From: CAIQJJ01 sp964606085 | Lineage (GTDB): Bacteria; Chloroflexota; Anaerolineae; Anaerolineales; UBA4823 | Assembly: GCA_964606085.1 (NCBI GenBank) | Contig: CAZSFD010000138.1 | Coordinates: 1 to 8,231 of the forward strand | DNA length: 8,231 nucleotides | Direction: 5' to 3' | Shown here: positions 1 through 5,981 of the stretch, one piece after another | Layout: each line of letters begins with the position of its first letter | Position numbering within the stretch: the stretch's first letter is position 1 | Made by a program: the position numbers and the translations under genes | The notes under the pieces: generated by a model | The model's database searches: none | The model's input: the letters and a program-made list of their open reading frames with translations, nothing else | What the model was told of the DNA's origin: nothing

Positions 1-11
1 TTTTTGTCAAC

Positions 12-33
12 CGTTGGTAGGCTGGCACCAACG
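12..33. repeat. Short inverted repeat upstream of the lipoprotein gene
   Basis: CGTTGGT (12-18) is mirrored by ACCAACG (27-33) around an 8-base loop. It lies directly upstream of the ribosome binding site of the lipoprotein gene. It could be an operator, a 5' leader hairpin or the tail of an upstream gene. No T-tract follows it on either strand, so a terminator is unlikely. Confidence 0.35.
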
Positions 34-58
34 AAACATATAATACGAGGAGTTCTCG

Positions 59-1633
59 ATGAAAACAAAAATCCACCCCTTGATCATTTTCTTGACCATG
101 CTGACGCTTACCAGCCTTTCGTGCAGCCTGGTGAACCGCGTTCTCGATGGCAGCGCAACAACCCCCACCGCCGCCCTCGCGACCGTGGCGGCAACCAGCA
201 AACCCGATGCGCAGCCCACCGCCACCCCAAAAGCGCTCGAAGCGCAGCCCACCGCCACACGGCCCGCCGAGCAACCCCAAGATGCCCCCGCTGACCTTGG
301 CGAAGTGTATCGCGAAGCCGCGGGCGGCTTCGCCTTCCAGCAAATCGCTGGCTGGAAGGTGGAAGGCGGCCTGGGCATCGTCTCGATGACGGCCCCCGGC
401 GCGGACATGCAAAAAGGCCCCGGCATTGGCCTGATCGGCGGTCTGGAAGATGCCGATACAACTCTTGATGAGCAGTTTACTGAGTTTACGGCGGGCGTTT
501 CTGAAGAAGGCAATGTCGAAATCTCCTCTGCGCAAGATATTGTGGTGAATGGCGCGGCCGCACGGCGTGTGGAAATCAGCGGCACTGACGATGACGGTCA
601 GGCGATGGCTGGCAGCGTGGTGGTGGCGCAGGTGACAGAGCGCCAGACCTTTGTGATGATGGGCTATGCCCCGGCAGATGTGTGGCAAACCGAGGTACTG
701 CCGCTCTTCGACGCTGTGCTGGCAACGGTGATTTTTTTCGCGCCCGAAGAAACTGGCTTGCCCTCCCTGCCCGATGAACCCCCGGCCACATCCGATCAAC
801 TGGTGCGCTCGTGGGCCTCGGCCGCCGAAGCCACCTCCGAATATGGCAGCAGCGATTGGACCGCCATGCAGGCCGTCGGCGCGCCAGATACCCCCAACTG
901 CGGTGATTATGGCTCTGCCTGGGCTGCATCCAGTTCCAACACCATCGAGAGCATCACGCTGTACTATTATGATGCCCCCGTCGTCCCCACCGAAATCAAC
1001 ATCATCCAGACCTACAATCCCTCCCAGGTGGTGTTGGTCGAAGTGCTGGACGCATCGGGCAACTACGAAACCGTCGTCTACGAATCGCAGCCTGAAGCGA
1101 CCGACGAATGCCCCTACACGCTTTCTATCCCTGTTACCGACATTGACTACCTGGTGATGGGGGTGCGCATCACCATTGACCAAGCGGTGCTGGGCCTGGG
1201 TTGGAACGAAATTGACGCCGTGGAGCTGGTGGGCTACCCTGCAGTGGGTTTTGAACTCCAGCCCACCCAGCCGCCGGCGGTTGGCGAGAATGTTTGGGAA
1301 AATGTGTATGCCCTGCCCATTTTCGAGAGTGCCGCAAACATCAATTATCAGGATGAAATGATCCTTTCGTACACCGTCAGCGGCAGTACCCGCCAGGAAG
1401 TCTTGGATTTCATCCTGGCGGAATTGGAAGGCATTGGCTGGCTGACCGATGTAGATGAGGACGGCAACTGCCGCAACGCGGCCAACTGCCTGTCATCGCT
1501 GGCTGGCCTCGATTACGATTCCCCCGAGAATGTGCTGTGGTATTTTATTCACGTCGAGTCGCCCGATTCAACGCTGACCCTCACCCTGGTTGAATCGGCC
1601 GGGATGGTGGTGGTGGGCATGGCGCTGCCATAA
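59..1633 (+). CDS. Secreted lipoprotein with PsbP-like and galactose-binding-like domains
   Basis: This 524-aa protein is probably exported and lipid-anchored outside the cell. The start is ATG with GAGGAG (47-52) six bases upstream. Residues 1-21 form a signal peptide (Lys at 2 and 4, hydrophobic 8-20) that ends at Cys22. The box around the cysteine is S-L-S-C, slightly off the usual L-A-G-C. Residues 30-78 are a Thr/Pro/Ala/Gln linker with a repeated QPTAT. Residues about 82-228 resemble PsbP/DUF1795-type folds seen in bacterial lipoproteins. Residues about 247-393 (WAS..A..SEYGS.DW.A.QA.GAPDTP.CGD, ending W.EIDAVEL.G) match the discoidin-like module also found in pappalysin-type proteins, which suggests carbohydrate or surface binding. 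Residues 415-524 form a third, unrecognised domain with Cys471 and Cys477. No enzymatic residues are evident. It is the only + strand gene and stands alone before a terminator. The lipoprotein call is firm, the domain names are from memory of families, and the role is unknown. Confidence 0.85.
   Translation: MKTKIHPLIIFLTMLTLTSLSCSLVNRVLDGSATTPTAALATVAATSKPDAQPTATPKALEAQPTATRPAEQPQDAPADLGEVYREAAGGFAFQQIAGWKVEGGLGIVSMTAPGADMQKGPGIGLIGGLEDADTTLDEQFTEFTAGVSEEGNVEISSAQDIVVNGAAARRVEISGTDDDGQAMAGSVVVAQVTERQTFVMMGYAPADVWQTEVLPLFDAVLATVIFFAPEETGLPSLPDEPPATSDQLVRSWASAAEATSEYGSSDWTAMQAVGAPDTPNCGDYGSAWAASSSNTIESITLYYYDAPVVPTEINIIQTYNPSQVVLVEVLDASGNYETVVYESQPEATDECPYTLSIPVTDIDYLVMGVRITIDQAVLGLGWNEIDAVELVGYPAVGFELQPTQPPAVGENVWENVYALPIFESAANINYQDEMILSYTVSGSTRQEVLDFILAELEGIGWLTDVDEDGNCRNAANCLSSLAGLDYDSPENVLWYFIHVESPDSTLTLTLVESAGMVVVGMALP
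209..258 (+). repeat. 17-bp direct repeat in the lipoprotein linker
   Basis: The 17-mer GCGCAGCCCACCGCCAC occurs at 209-225 and again at 242-258, a 33-base (11-codon) period that keeps the reading frame. It encodes the repeated AQPTAT of the low-complexity linker. It probably arose by in-frame slippage or duplication, as is common in such linkers. Confidence 0.7.
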
Positions 1634-1731
1634 AATCTTAACCCGCATAAAGCGGAACGACCAGCGCACTAATCCAGGAAATTCTCGTTTTTTGTGCAAG
1701 AAGTTCGCGGGTTAGGCACTTTTGAGATAAC

Positions 1732-1759
1732 AAAAGCGGCGGGTTTTCCCGCCGCTTTT
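1732..1759. terminator. Bidirectional rho-independent terminator
   Basis: A 12-bp perfect stem (AAAAGCGGCGGG at 1732-1743 pairing with CCCGCCGCTTTT at 1748-1759) closes a TTTT loop. A T-run follows on the + strand, and the A-run on the left becomes a U-tract on the - strand. It sits between two convergent genes, three bases past the stop of the recombinase-like gene and about 100 bases past the lipoprotein stop. It should end transcripts from both sides. Confidence 0.9.
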
Positions 1760-1762
1760 TGA

Positions 1763-2662
1763 TCAGGCTGGCGCTTCTTCGGCCAGGCGTTCTAACTTCA
1801 TGCTCAGTTCACGCCATTGAATTTTCGAGACGCCCAACTTCTGGCGGATTTGGTCTTTCTCCATGCCCGATTTCCAGTCGGATAGGGCGCATGTCCAGCG
1901 GCACATGTCGAATGAAATGTGCTTTTCCAGCCCGGCTTCCTTGCTGACATCTTCGAGCAGGTATTCCAGGCGGCGCGGCGACCAGGGAAACAGGGCCTCG
2001 GTGATGCCGTGCTGGGCCTGGTACTCGCGAAAGATGGACAGCCATTCGGCAGAGATGGCGATTTTGCGTTCTTTGTAACGGTGCTGCATGCTGGCGTAAC
2101 GCACGAAGATGATCGGCCCCTGCGGGGCTTCCAGGTCGAGGTGGTTGAGGGTGAGCGTGAGGCATTCGTTTTTCTTGACGCCGGTTTCGAGCAGCAAGAG
2201 CAGCAACGCGTGATGACGCATATCTGGCTTGGCGGCGTGGCCGATGCGGTTGGCGGCTTGCAGCGCCGCCTGCACCTCGTCGGCGGTCAGCACCGTGGGT
2301 AGGGGGCTGAGCACCGATTGCTGCACCACCTGTTCGGCGGGGTCGAGCAGCAAAATGCCGTTTTGGTGCAGCCAGCGGAAAAACGATTTGATAGAAGTGA
2401 TGCGCCGCGCCAGCGTTTTCGGGCTGCACGGCACGCCGCGCGTCGTTTGCATCCACTGTAAAAAGCTGTTCAGGTCGTTGGTGGTGATGCTGCCCAGGGT
2501 GCGGTCTGGGGCCAGGTGCGAGGCCAGCAGGTTGAGATCGCTGGTGAAGGCTTTGAGGGTGTAGGGTGAGTTGCCCTGGTCTCCCAGGTAGATGCGCCAA
2601 CCCTGGATGGCCGGGCCAAGTGGGGTATTGGCGGTGATATGGGCGGTTGTTTCGGTAGACAT
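1763..2662 (-). CDS. Tyrosine recombinase-like protein with degenerate catalytic site
   Basis: This 299-aa protein has the length and layout of XerC/XerD-type site-specific recombinases. Residues about 13-105 are a SAM-like core-binding domain (Y34 T35, ITS.KSFFRWL at 88-98). Residues about 120-295 are the catalytic fold (LTADEV at 125-130, LLETG.KKNE at 157-166, KER at 197-199, then R255 and LG at 276-277). The active site is nearly gone. The first catalytic Arg is Lys163, the His of the HxxR box aligns with Asp252 (only Arg255 is kept), and the His after LG is Val278. No tyrosine occurs after residue 234, so the nucleophile is missing, and Ser287 takes its place. DNA strand exchange is therefore unlikely. 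A DNA-binding or accessory role is inferred. The start is ATG with GGAGG four bases upstream, and the gene has its own promoter at 2707-2735. The frame is intact, so it is not an obvious pseudogene. No mobile-element partners or att-like repeats were seen nearby. Confidence 0.85.
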   Translation of the reverse strand: MSTETTAHITANTPLGPAIQGWRIYLGDQGNSPYTLKAFTSDLNLLASHLAPDRTLGSITTNDLNSFLQWMQTTRGVPCSPKTLARRITSIKSFFRWLHQNGILLLDPAEQVVQQSVLSPLPTVLTADEVQAALQAANRIGHAAKPDMRHHALLLLLLETGVKKNECLTLTLNHLDLEAPQGPIIFVRYASMQHRYKERKIAISAEWLSIFREYQAQHGITEALFPWSPRRLEYLLEDVSKEAGLEKHISFDMCRWTCALSDWKSGMEKDQIRQKLGVSKIQWRELSMKLERLAEEAPA

Positions 2663-2706
2663 GGCACCTCCACGCGTTTCTTTGTTCGTATAGCCAAGTT
2701 TTCTTG

Positions 2707-2735
2707 AGTTTAGCAGAAAGCGCGGGGGTTGTCAA
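2707..2735 (-). promoter_or_regulatory. Sigma-70-type promoter of the recombinase-like gene
   Basis: On the - strand, a perfect TTGACA -35 box (2730-2735) is followed by a 17-base spacer and TAAACT (2707-2712, four of six matches to TATAAT). It lies five bases after the stop of the acetyltransferase gene and about 45 bases before the recombinase-like ATG, which fits a normal leader with the GGAGG site. Confidence 0.65.
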
Positions 2736-2740
2736 ATAGC

Positions 2741-3187
2741 CTAACGAGTTAATAGCTTGCGCATGGATAGGGCATAATCTTGGTAGCCGGCAGAACGGTA
2801 CAAGGCCTGTGTTTCGGCATTTTTCAGCCCGGTCAGCAAGGTGATTTGCGCCGCGCCGCCCTGGCTCGCCAGGGCTTCCAACTTACGCAACAGTTGATGT
2901 TCGATATCGCCATCTCGTTGGCTCTGTTCGATGTAGAACTCGATCACCTCGGCGTGTGGGGCATTGCCAAACAAGACCTGCGCCACGCGCAAACAGGCAA
3001 TCCCCACCAGTTGGCCGTCTTTGTGGGCCAGCAGCGCTGTTTCGATGCCGTCCAATTTCTTCAGGCGTTCGGCTGCCTGTGTCGGCGAAATACTTTCATT
3101 GTTGAACAGGCTCATCAGGCGTGCCAGTTCGGGGGCATCTTCGCCGGTGGCTGCACGAATGTTGGGGGTGCTTTCGCTGGTTTTCAT
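2741..3187 (-). CDS. GNAT-family N-acetyltransferase
   Basis: This 148-aa protein has the size of a single GNAT domain, which moves an acetyl group from acetyl-CoA to an amine of a small molecule or protein. After a short variable N-terminus, IRAAT.EDAPELARLM (10-25) is the usual opening strand and helix. LLAHKDGQLVGIACLRV (52-68) forms the central strands. EVIEFYIEQSQRDGDIEHQLL (80-100) is motif A, and YRSAGY (130-135) is the typical motif near the C-terminus. The acetyl-CoA pyrophosphate loop is weak: it reads QRDGDI where the family prefers Q/R-x-x-G-x-G/A. The fold is clear, but the substrate cannot be told and activity is not certain. The start is ATG with AAGGAG seven bases upstream. 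A consensus-like promoter with an overlapping inverted repeat lies at 3217-3264, so regulated expression is likely. The next gene downstream has its own promoter. Confidence 0.85.
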   Translation of the reverse strand: MKTSESTPNIRAATGEDAPELARLMSLFNNESISPTQAAERLKKLDGIETALLAHKDGQLVGIACLRVAQVLFGNAPHAEVIEFYIEQSQRDGDIEHQLLRKLEALASQGGAAQITLLTGLKNAETQALYRSAGYQDYALSMRKLLTR

Positions 3188-3216
3188 CGCCTTGCTCCTT
3201 GATTGAAATGCGATAA

Positions 3217-3245
3217 CGTGTAAAAAGATAAAATCATTTTACACG
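3217..3245. promoter_or_regulatory. Probable operator: 9-bp inverted repeat over the -10 box
   Basis: CGTGTAAAA (3217-3225) is mirrored perfectly by TTTTACACG (3237-3245), with an 11-base AT-rich centre. The right arm covers most of the -10 hexamer (3236-3241) of the acetyltransferase promoter, and the left arm lies at or just past the expected transcription start. A dimeric repressor bound here would block initiation. The XRE-type regulator encoded 107 bases away is the nearest candidate, but that link is inference. Confidence 0.55.
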
Positions 3246-3264
3246 GATGCGTTCTGTATGTCAA
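3236..3264 (-). promoter_or_regulatory. Sigma-70-type promoter of the acetyltransferase gene
   Basis: On the - strand, a perfect TTGACA (3259-3264), a 17-base spacer and TAAAAT (3236-3241, five of six matches to TATAAT) form a near-ideal promoter. The expected start of transcription is about 40 bases before the ATG at 3187. A 9-bp inverted repeat overlaps the -10 box. Confidence 0.75.
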
Positions 3265-3309
3265 GAAGCTGGCGCTGAACCGACATACCGGCATGACAAA
3301 AGCGCGTGG

Positions 3310-3328
3310 TGCAAGTCTTTGACTTGCA
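3310..3328. repeat. Perfect palindromic hairpin between regulator and acetyltransferase genes
   Basis: TGCAAGTC (3310-3317), a TTT loop and GACTTGCA (3321-3328) form an 8-bp perfect stem in the 164-base gap downstream of the DUF7662-HTH gene. No clear U-tract follows on the - strand, so it is a weak terminator at best. The compact, fully symmetric form suggests an interspersed REP-like palindrome. Confidence 0.5.
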
Positions 3329-3351
3329 TCCCGAAATCCGTTTTGGCCTTT

Positions 3352-3822
3352 TTACGCGTACGTGAATCCCGCCCGTTCGGCGATCAACATCAGATATTTG
3401 CAATTGGCGCGGCTGGGGGCGTATAGGCCGGTTTCCCACTCGCTGATCGTTTGCTGGCGCACGCCCAGTTCATCGGCAAAGCGCGCCTGGTTCAGGCCCA
3501 TGTGTTCGCGCAAGGCTTTGATCAACCCGCCATCCCACAGCACAATCTCCCCCTGGCGCTTCACTTCGTAGTGGTTAGGCGGCTTAGCAAAAGTGACCTG
3601 CCCGGTTTCCAGGTCAACCTGTGTTGTCTTATACCCCGCTTCCATCCATGCGGACGATTGGAAGGCCCGTTTGCGGTTGCTCCACCAGCCGCGGTTGTTG
3701 CGGGCGGTGGCCGGCAAGTCCTCGCCGATCAATTTTTCGATCTCGGTCAGTGCCAGCGTCACCTGATCTTGCCCGCTGCCCGCCAGATATTCGTACAAAG
3801 GGACATATTTTGCGACATTCAT
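3352..3822 (-). CDS. DUF7662 domain fused to XRE-family helix-turn-helix regulator
   Basis: This 156-aa protein is probably a DNA-binding regulator. Residues about 5-80 (KYVPLYEYLA, then LALTEIEKLIGEDLPATAR, W..NR....Q..AW..AGY....VDL..G.V.F) match the small domain called DUF7662, often found alone in bacteria. Residues about 99-152 are an XRE-type helix-turn-helix (LIKALREHMGLNQARFADELG as helices 1-2, then VRQQTISEWETG as the recognition helix), a Cro/CI-like DNA-binding fold. The fusion suggests that the N-terminal part senses or binds something and the C-terminal part binds an operator. It is the last gene of a - strand operon, starting six bases after the stop of the 132-aa gene. Its ribosome binding site is weak (GAAG), so translation is probably coupled. 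The inverted repeat at 3217-3245 is a candidate target. The domain assignments are good, but the regulated process is unknown. Confidence 0.85.
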   Translation of the reverse strand: MNVAKYVPLYEYLAGSGQDQVTLALTEIEKLIGEDLPATARNNRGWWSNRKRAFQSSAWMEAGYKTTQVDLETGQVTFAKPPNHYEVKRQGEIVLWDGGLIKALREHMGLNQARFADELGVRQQTISEWETGLYAPSRANCKYLMLIAERAGFTYA

Positions 3823-3828
3823 ACCACT

Positions 3829-4227
3829 TCACACTCGCCGAATTGTGGCCTGGTTTGGGCCAACCACAATCTCCCAATAATCCAGGTCGCCCAATTTGTA
3901 TACAACGGTCGTCTGCTGGTTTGCGCGGCGCACCTCGATCAGTTCGATGGGCTGTTTGAAGGCGAAGGTGATCAGGTTTTCGTCCCATTCGCCTTGCTGT
4001 TCGGGATCGTAGCCTTCTGGCGGCTCGTATACACGGTGGATGGCAGTTTCGGCCAGCAGCAGGCGCAGGATCGCCTCGCCGCTGTCGGCGTTCCACAGCA
4101 GGCTGGCCGTGGCCTGCTGTTCTAACTCAGAGGCCTTTTCTTCGGGCGTCAAATCCCATTGCACCGGCGACCAGACCGTGGGCAGTTCGTCGGCGTGGAA
4201 GGTTTCGTGATCGATGATATTGGGCAT
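3829..4227 (-). CDS. Conserved-looking hypothetical protein, 132 aa
   Basis: I do not recognise the family. The product is a soluble, acidic 132-aa protein with no signal peptide, membrane segment or cysteine. Residues 1-62 are rich in Glu/Asp/Leu and probably helical (LTPEEKASELEQQATASLLW). Residues 84-131 alternate hydrophobic and polar residues as in a beta sheet (LITFAFKQPIELIEVRR, TTVVYKLGDLDYWEIVVG, ATIRRV). The start is ATG with AGGAG eight bases upstream, and that site overlaps the TAG stop of the formate-channel gene. The stop is six bases before the DUF7662-HTH start. The tight spacing on both sides makes it part of the same operon. The order small protein then HTH protein resembles some toxin-antitoxin pairs such as HigBA, but no toxin motif is visible, so this is not claimed. 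Confidence 0.7.
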   Translation of the reverse strand: MPNIIDHETFHADELPTVWSPVQWDLTPEEKASELEQQATASLLWNADSGEAILRLLLAETAIHRVYEPPEGYDPEQQGEWDENLITFAFKQPIELIEVRRANQQTTVVYKLGDLDYWEIVVGPNQATIRRV

Positions 4228-4235
4228 GTCGCTTT

Positions 4236-4241
4236 CTCCTA
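4236..4241 (-). promoter_or_regulatory. Ribosome binding site overlapping an upstream stop codon
   Basis: On the - strand, TAGGAG holds both the TAG stop of the formate/nitrite channel gene (4239-4241) and an AGGAG ribosome binding site (4236-4240), eight bases before the ATG of the 132-aa gene. This ties the two genes into one transcript with likely translational coupling. Confidence 0.7.
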
Positions 4242-5123
4242 TGCAGTTTTGCGCAAATAGATCAACCAGTAGACCATCCCTACCATCACCGCTCCGCCGA
4301 TGATATTGCCCAGCGTGACCGGCAGCAGGTTGGCAAGGATGAAGTTTTCCCAGGTCAGCAGGCTAAAATCGCTGGCCTGGTGACGAATGCTCTCGAAAAA
4401 TGCGCTGCTTCCCCATGTTTTGACCAACAGCGCTACCGAGATGAAATACATATTCGCCACGCTATGCTCGAAACCCGCCGCCACAAACGCGCTGATCGGT
4501 GGGATGATCGCCAGGATTTTATCGGTGGTGCTGCGAGCGCTGTAACACAACCAGACGGCCATACACACCAGGGCATTGCACATCATTCCCAGGGCCACCG
4601 CCTGGCCAAAGCCCAGGCTGCACTTGGATTCGGCAATCGTCAGCATTGCCAGGCCCACGGCCCCTTTGCCATACGCGTGATGGCCTCCAGCAAATACGAT
4701 GACCGCGGTCGCCAGCGCCCCGGCAAAATTCCCGGCATAGACGATGCCCCAGCTGCGCAGCAGTTGGCCGAGCGTTACTTTCTGGCTCATAAAAGCCATG
4801 ACGATCAGGTTGTTGCCAGTGAATAACTCCGCGCCGCCCACCACCACCAAAACCAGCCCCAGGCTGAAGCCCAGCCCGGCCAGCAGTCGGGTGAGGCCAA
4901 ACGGCAGGCTGGTGGTAGAAATGTTCCCGTTTACCACGACCACGCTGCCACTGGCTAACACCGTCGAAAAGATTGCCCCGATGGCAATGAACGCCCCAGC
5001 CAACACAGCCAATAGAAATAATTGCAGCCACGGGCTGTTGGCCTTTTTAACGCCGATTTGCTCTGCTTTGGCGGCCATTGCCGGGGGCAGCAGTGCATCC
5101 AGGGTGGCTTCAGGCATTGTCAT
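4239..5123 (-). CDS. Formate/nitrite transporter family channel, FocA-like
   Basis: This 294-aa inner-membrane channel of the FNT family forms pentamers that move formate, nitrite or related small anions. The N-terminus (ATLDALLPPAMAAKAEQIGV) is the cytoplasmic helix that precedes six membrane segments. Diagnostic motifs, numbered from the chosen ATG, are GAELFTGNN (97-105), VYAGNFAGAL (128-137), CNALVCMAVW (182-191), GFEHSVANMY (217-226) and NLLPVTLGNIIGG (265-277). Lys167, His220 and Asn273 are each 53 residues apart, the same spacing as Lys156, His209 and Asn262 of E. coli FocA as I recall them, so the selectivity site looks intact. Overall wording is closer to FocA than NirC, so formate is the better guess. 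Starts at TTG 5141 and ATG 5117 are also in frame. ATG 5123 was chosen as the first standard codon just before the conserved region. It follows the hydrolase by 20 bp in an operon. Confidence 0.9.
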   Translation of the reverse strand: MTMPEATLDALLPPAMAAKAEQIGVKKANSPWLQLFLLAVLAGAFIAIGAIFSTVLASGSVVVVNGNISTTSLPFGLTRLLAGLGFSLGLVLVVVGGAELFTGNNLIVMAFMSQKVTLGQLLRSWGIVYAGNFAGALATAVIVFAGGHHAYGKGAVGLAMLTIAESKCSLGFGQAVALGMMCNALVCMAVWLCYSARSTTDKILAIIPPISAFVAAGFEHSVANMYFISVALLVKTWGSSAFFESIRHQASDFSLLTWENFILANLLPVTLGNIIGGAVMVGMVYWLIYLRKTA

Positions 5124-5143
5124 CGTTGTCCATCCAGGCAAGG

Positions 5144-5929
5144 CTACTGGGCCATAAACTCGCCCAACAGCCGGTTGAAAATTTCGGGCTGCTCCAGGTT
5201 GGGCAGGTGCGCCGCCTGCGCGATGCGCGCCAAGCGCGCCTGGGGCATAGCCTTGCTCATGGCCTCGGCTTCTTCCAACGGGGCAAAGGGATCATCATCG
5301 CCGCGGATGATCAGGGCCGGAACGCCGATGGTTGGCAGAGTGGGCGTCGAATCGGGCCGCTGGCGCATCCCCAGCAGCGCGCCCACAATCCCCGCCACCG
5401 ACGCTTCCAGCATGATCGCCTTGACCTGGGCGGTCCGTTCGGGATGTTCGGCCTGTGTGATCGGCGAGAGCATCTTCGGCAGCATGGCGCGGGCAATCGC
5501 CTCGGCCCCTTCCTTTTCGGCCAGGGCCGCCGCCTTGAGGCGGTTTTCGGCCGTTTCGGCGCTATCGGGCAGGGCGCGCGTGGCCGCCAGGATCAGGCGG
5601 CTGACCCGTTGTGGATATTTGCGCCAGAAAGCGAAGGCGATATACCCGCCCATCGAAAGCCCACACAATGCGGCCTGTTCGATCTCCAGGTGATCGAGCA
5701 GTGCGGCGCAATCATCGGCGAAGGTGTCCATCGCCACCGGCCCGCTGGAGGCCTGCGATGCGCCAAAGCCGCGCAGGTCTGGCGCGATGACGCGGCAGGC
5801 ATGGCGCAGGCCATTGATCTGTGGCAGCCACATTTGGCATCCCAACGGGTAGCCGTGGATCAGCAGAAGCGGCAGCCCCGCTCCTGCGGCCTCGAAATGG
5901 AAGGTGAGATTTTGGTGTGTGAAGTTCAT
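5144..5929 (-). CDS. Alpha/beta hydrolase, 3-oxoadipate enol-lactonase/esterase type
   Basis: This 261-aa protein is a complete, cytosolic alpha/beta-hydrolase-fold enzyme that should cleave an ester, lactone or similar bond. The oxyanion loop is IHGYPLG (24-30), and APDLRGFGAS (49-58) follows in the usual place. The nucleophile elbow is GLSMGG (90-95) with Ser92. The acid is Asp213 in RGDDDPFAP (209-217), and the base is His241 in AAHLPNLEQPE (239-249). The cap (about 118-190) is helical and short. The layout is like PcaD-type enol-lactonases and related esterases, but the substrate cannot be told from sequence, and no other aromatic-degradation genes are nearby. It is the first gene of the operon with the formate channel, unknown protein and HTH regulator. 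The ATG has no strong ribosome binding site, and the best promoter candidate (5936-5964) lies directly before it. No signal peptide is present. Confidence 0.88.
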   Translation of the reverse strand: MNFTHQNLTFHFEAAGAGLPLLLIHGYPLGCQMWLPQINGLRHACRVIAPDLRGFGASQASSGPVAMDTFADDCAALLDHLEIEQAALCGLSMGGYIAFAFWRKYPQRVSRLILAATRALPDSAETAENRLKAAALAEKEGAEAIARAMLPKMLSPITQAEHPERTAQVKAIMLEASVAGIVGALLGMRQRPDSTPTLPTIGVPALIIRGDDDPFAPLEEAEAMSKAMPQARLARIAQAAHLPNLEQPEIFNRLLGEFMAQ

Positions 5930-5935
5930 AAGCCT

Positions 5936-5964
5936 GTTTTACAGCATTTATCCGCTTCCGTCAA
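5936..5964 (-). promoter_or_regulatory. Possible promoter of the hydrolase-formate channel operon
   Basis: On the - strand, TTGACG (5959-5964), a 17-base spacer and TAAAAC (5936-5941) fit a sigma-70 promoter with five of six and four of six matches. Transcription would begin at or within a few bases of the hydrolase ATG (5929), giving a leaderless or nearly leaderless message. This agrees with the lack of a good ribosome binding site there. A real promoter further upstream is not excluded. Confidence 0.4.
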
Positions 5965-5981
5965 TTGGATTGAAAACGTAG

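Noticed and set aside
39..44. Perfect TATAAT upstream of the lipoprotein gene
   Set aside because: Transcription would begin near 51, inside the GAGGAG site at 47-52, leaving no intact ribosome binding site, and no good -35 box lies 17 bases upstream. The true promoter is probably outside the window.
1639..1714. TAACCCGC / GCGGGTTA inverted repeat in the gap after the lipoprotein gene
   Set aside because: The arms are only 8 bp and about 60 bases apart, with no further pairing or conserved feature between them; chance is likely.
1919..2302. 127-codon + strand frame inside the recombinase-like gene
   Set aside because: It is antisense to a well-supported gene with good initiation signals, and its product has no recognisable features.
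1763..2662. Integrase of a genomic island or phage
   Set aside because: The catalytic residues are missing, no tRNA, att repeat, excisionase or phage gene is nearby, and base composition matches its neighbours by eye.
3352..4227. Type II toxin-antitoxin system
   Set aside because: Gene order and overlap would allow it, but the 132-aa protein shows no RelE, HigB, MqsR or PIN motif, and the genes sit at the end of a longer operon.
5124..5141. TTG start at 5141 for the formate/nitrite channel
   Set aside because: It adds six residues not typical of the family, lacks a ribosome binding site, and an ATG lies just downstream at 5123.
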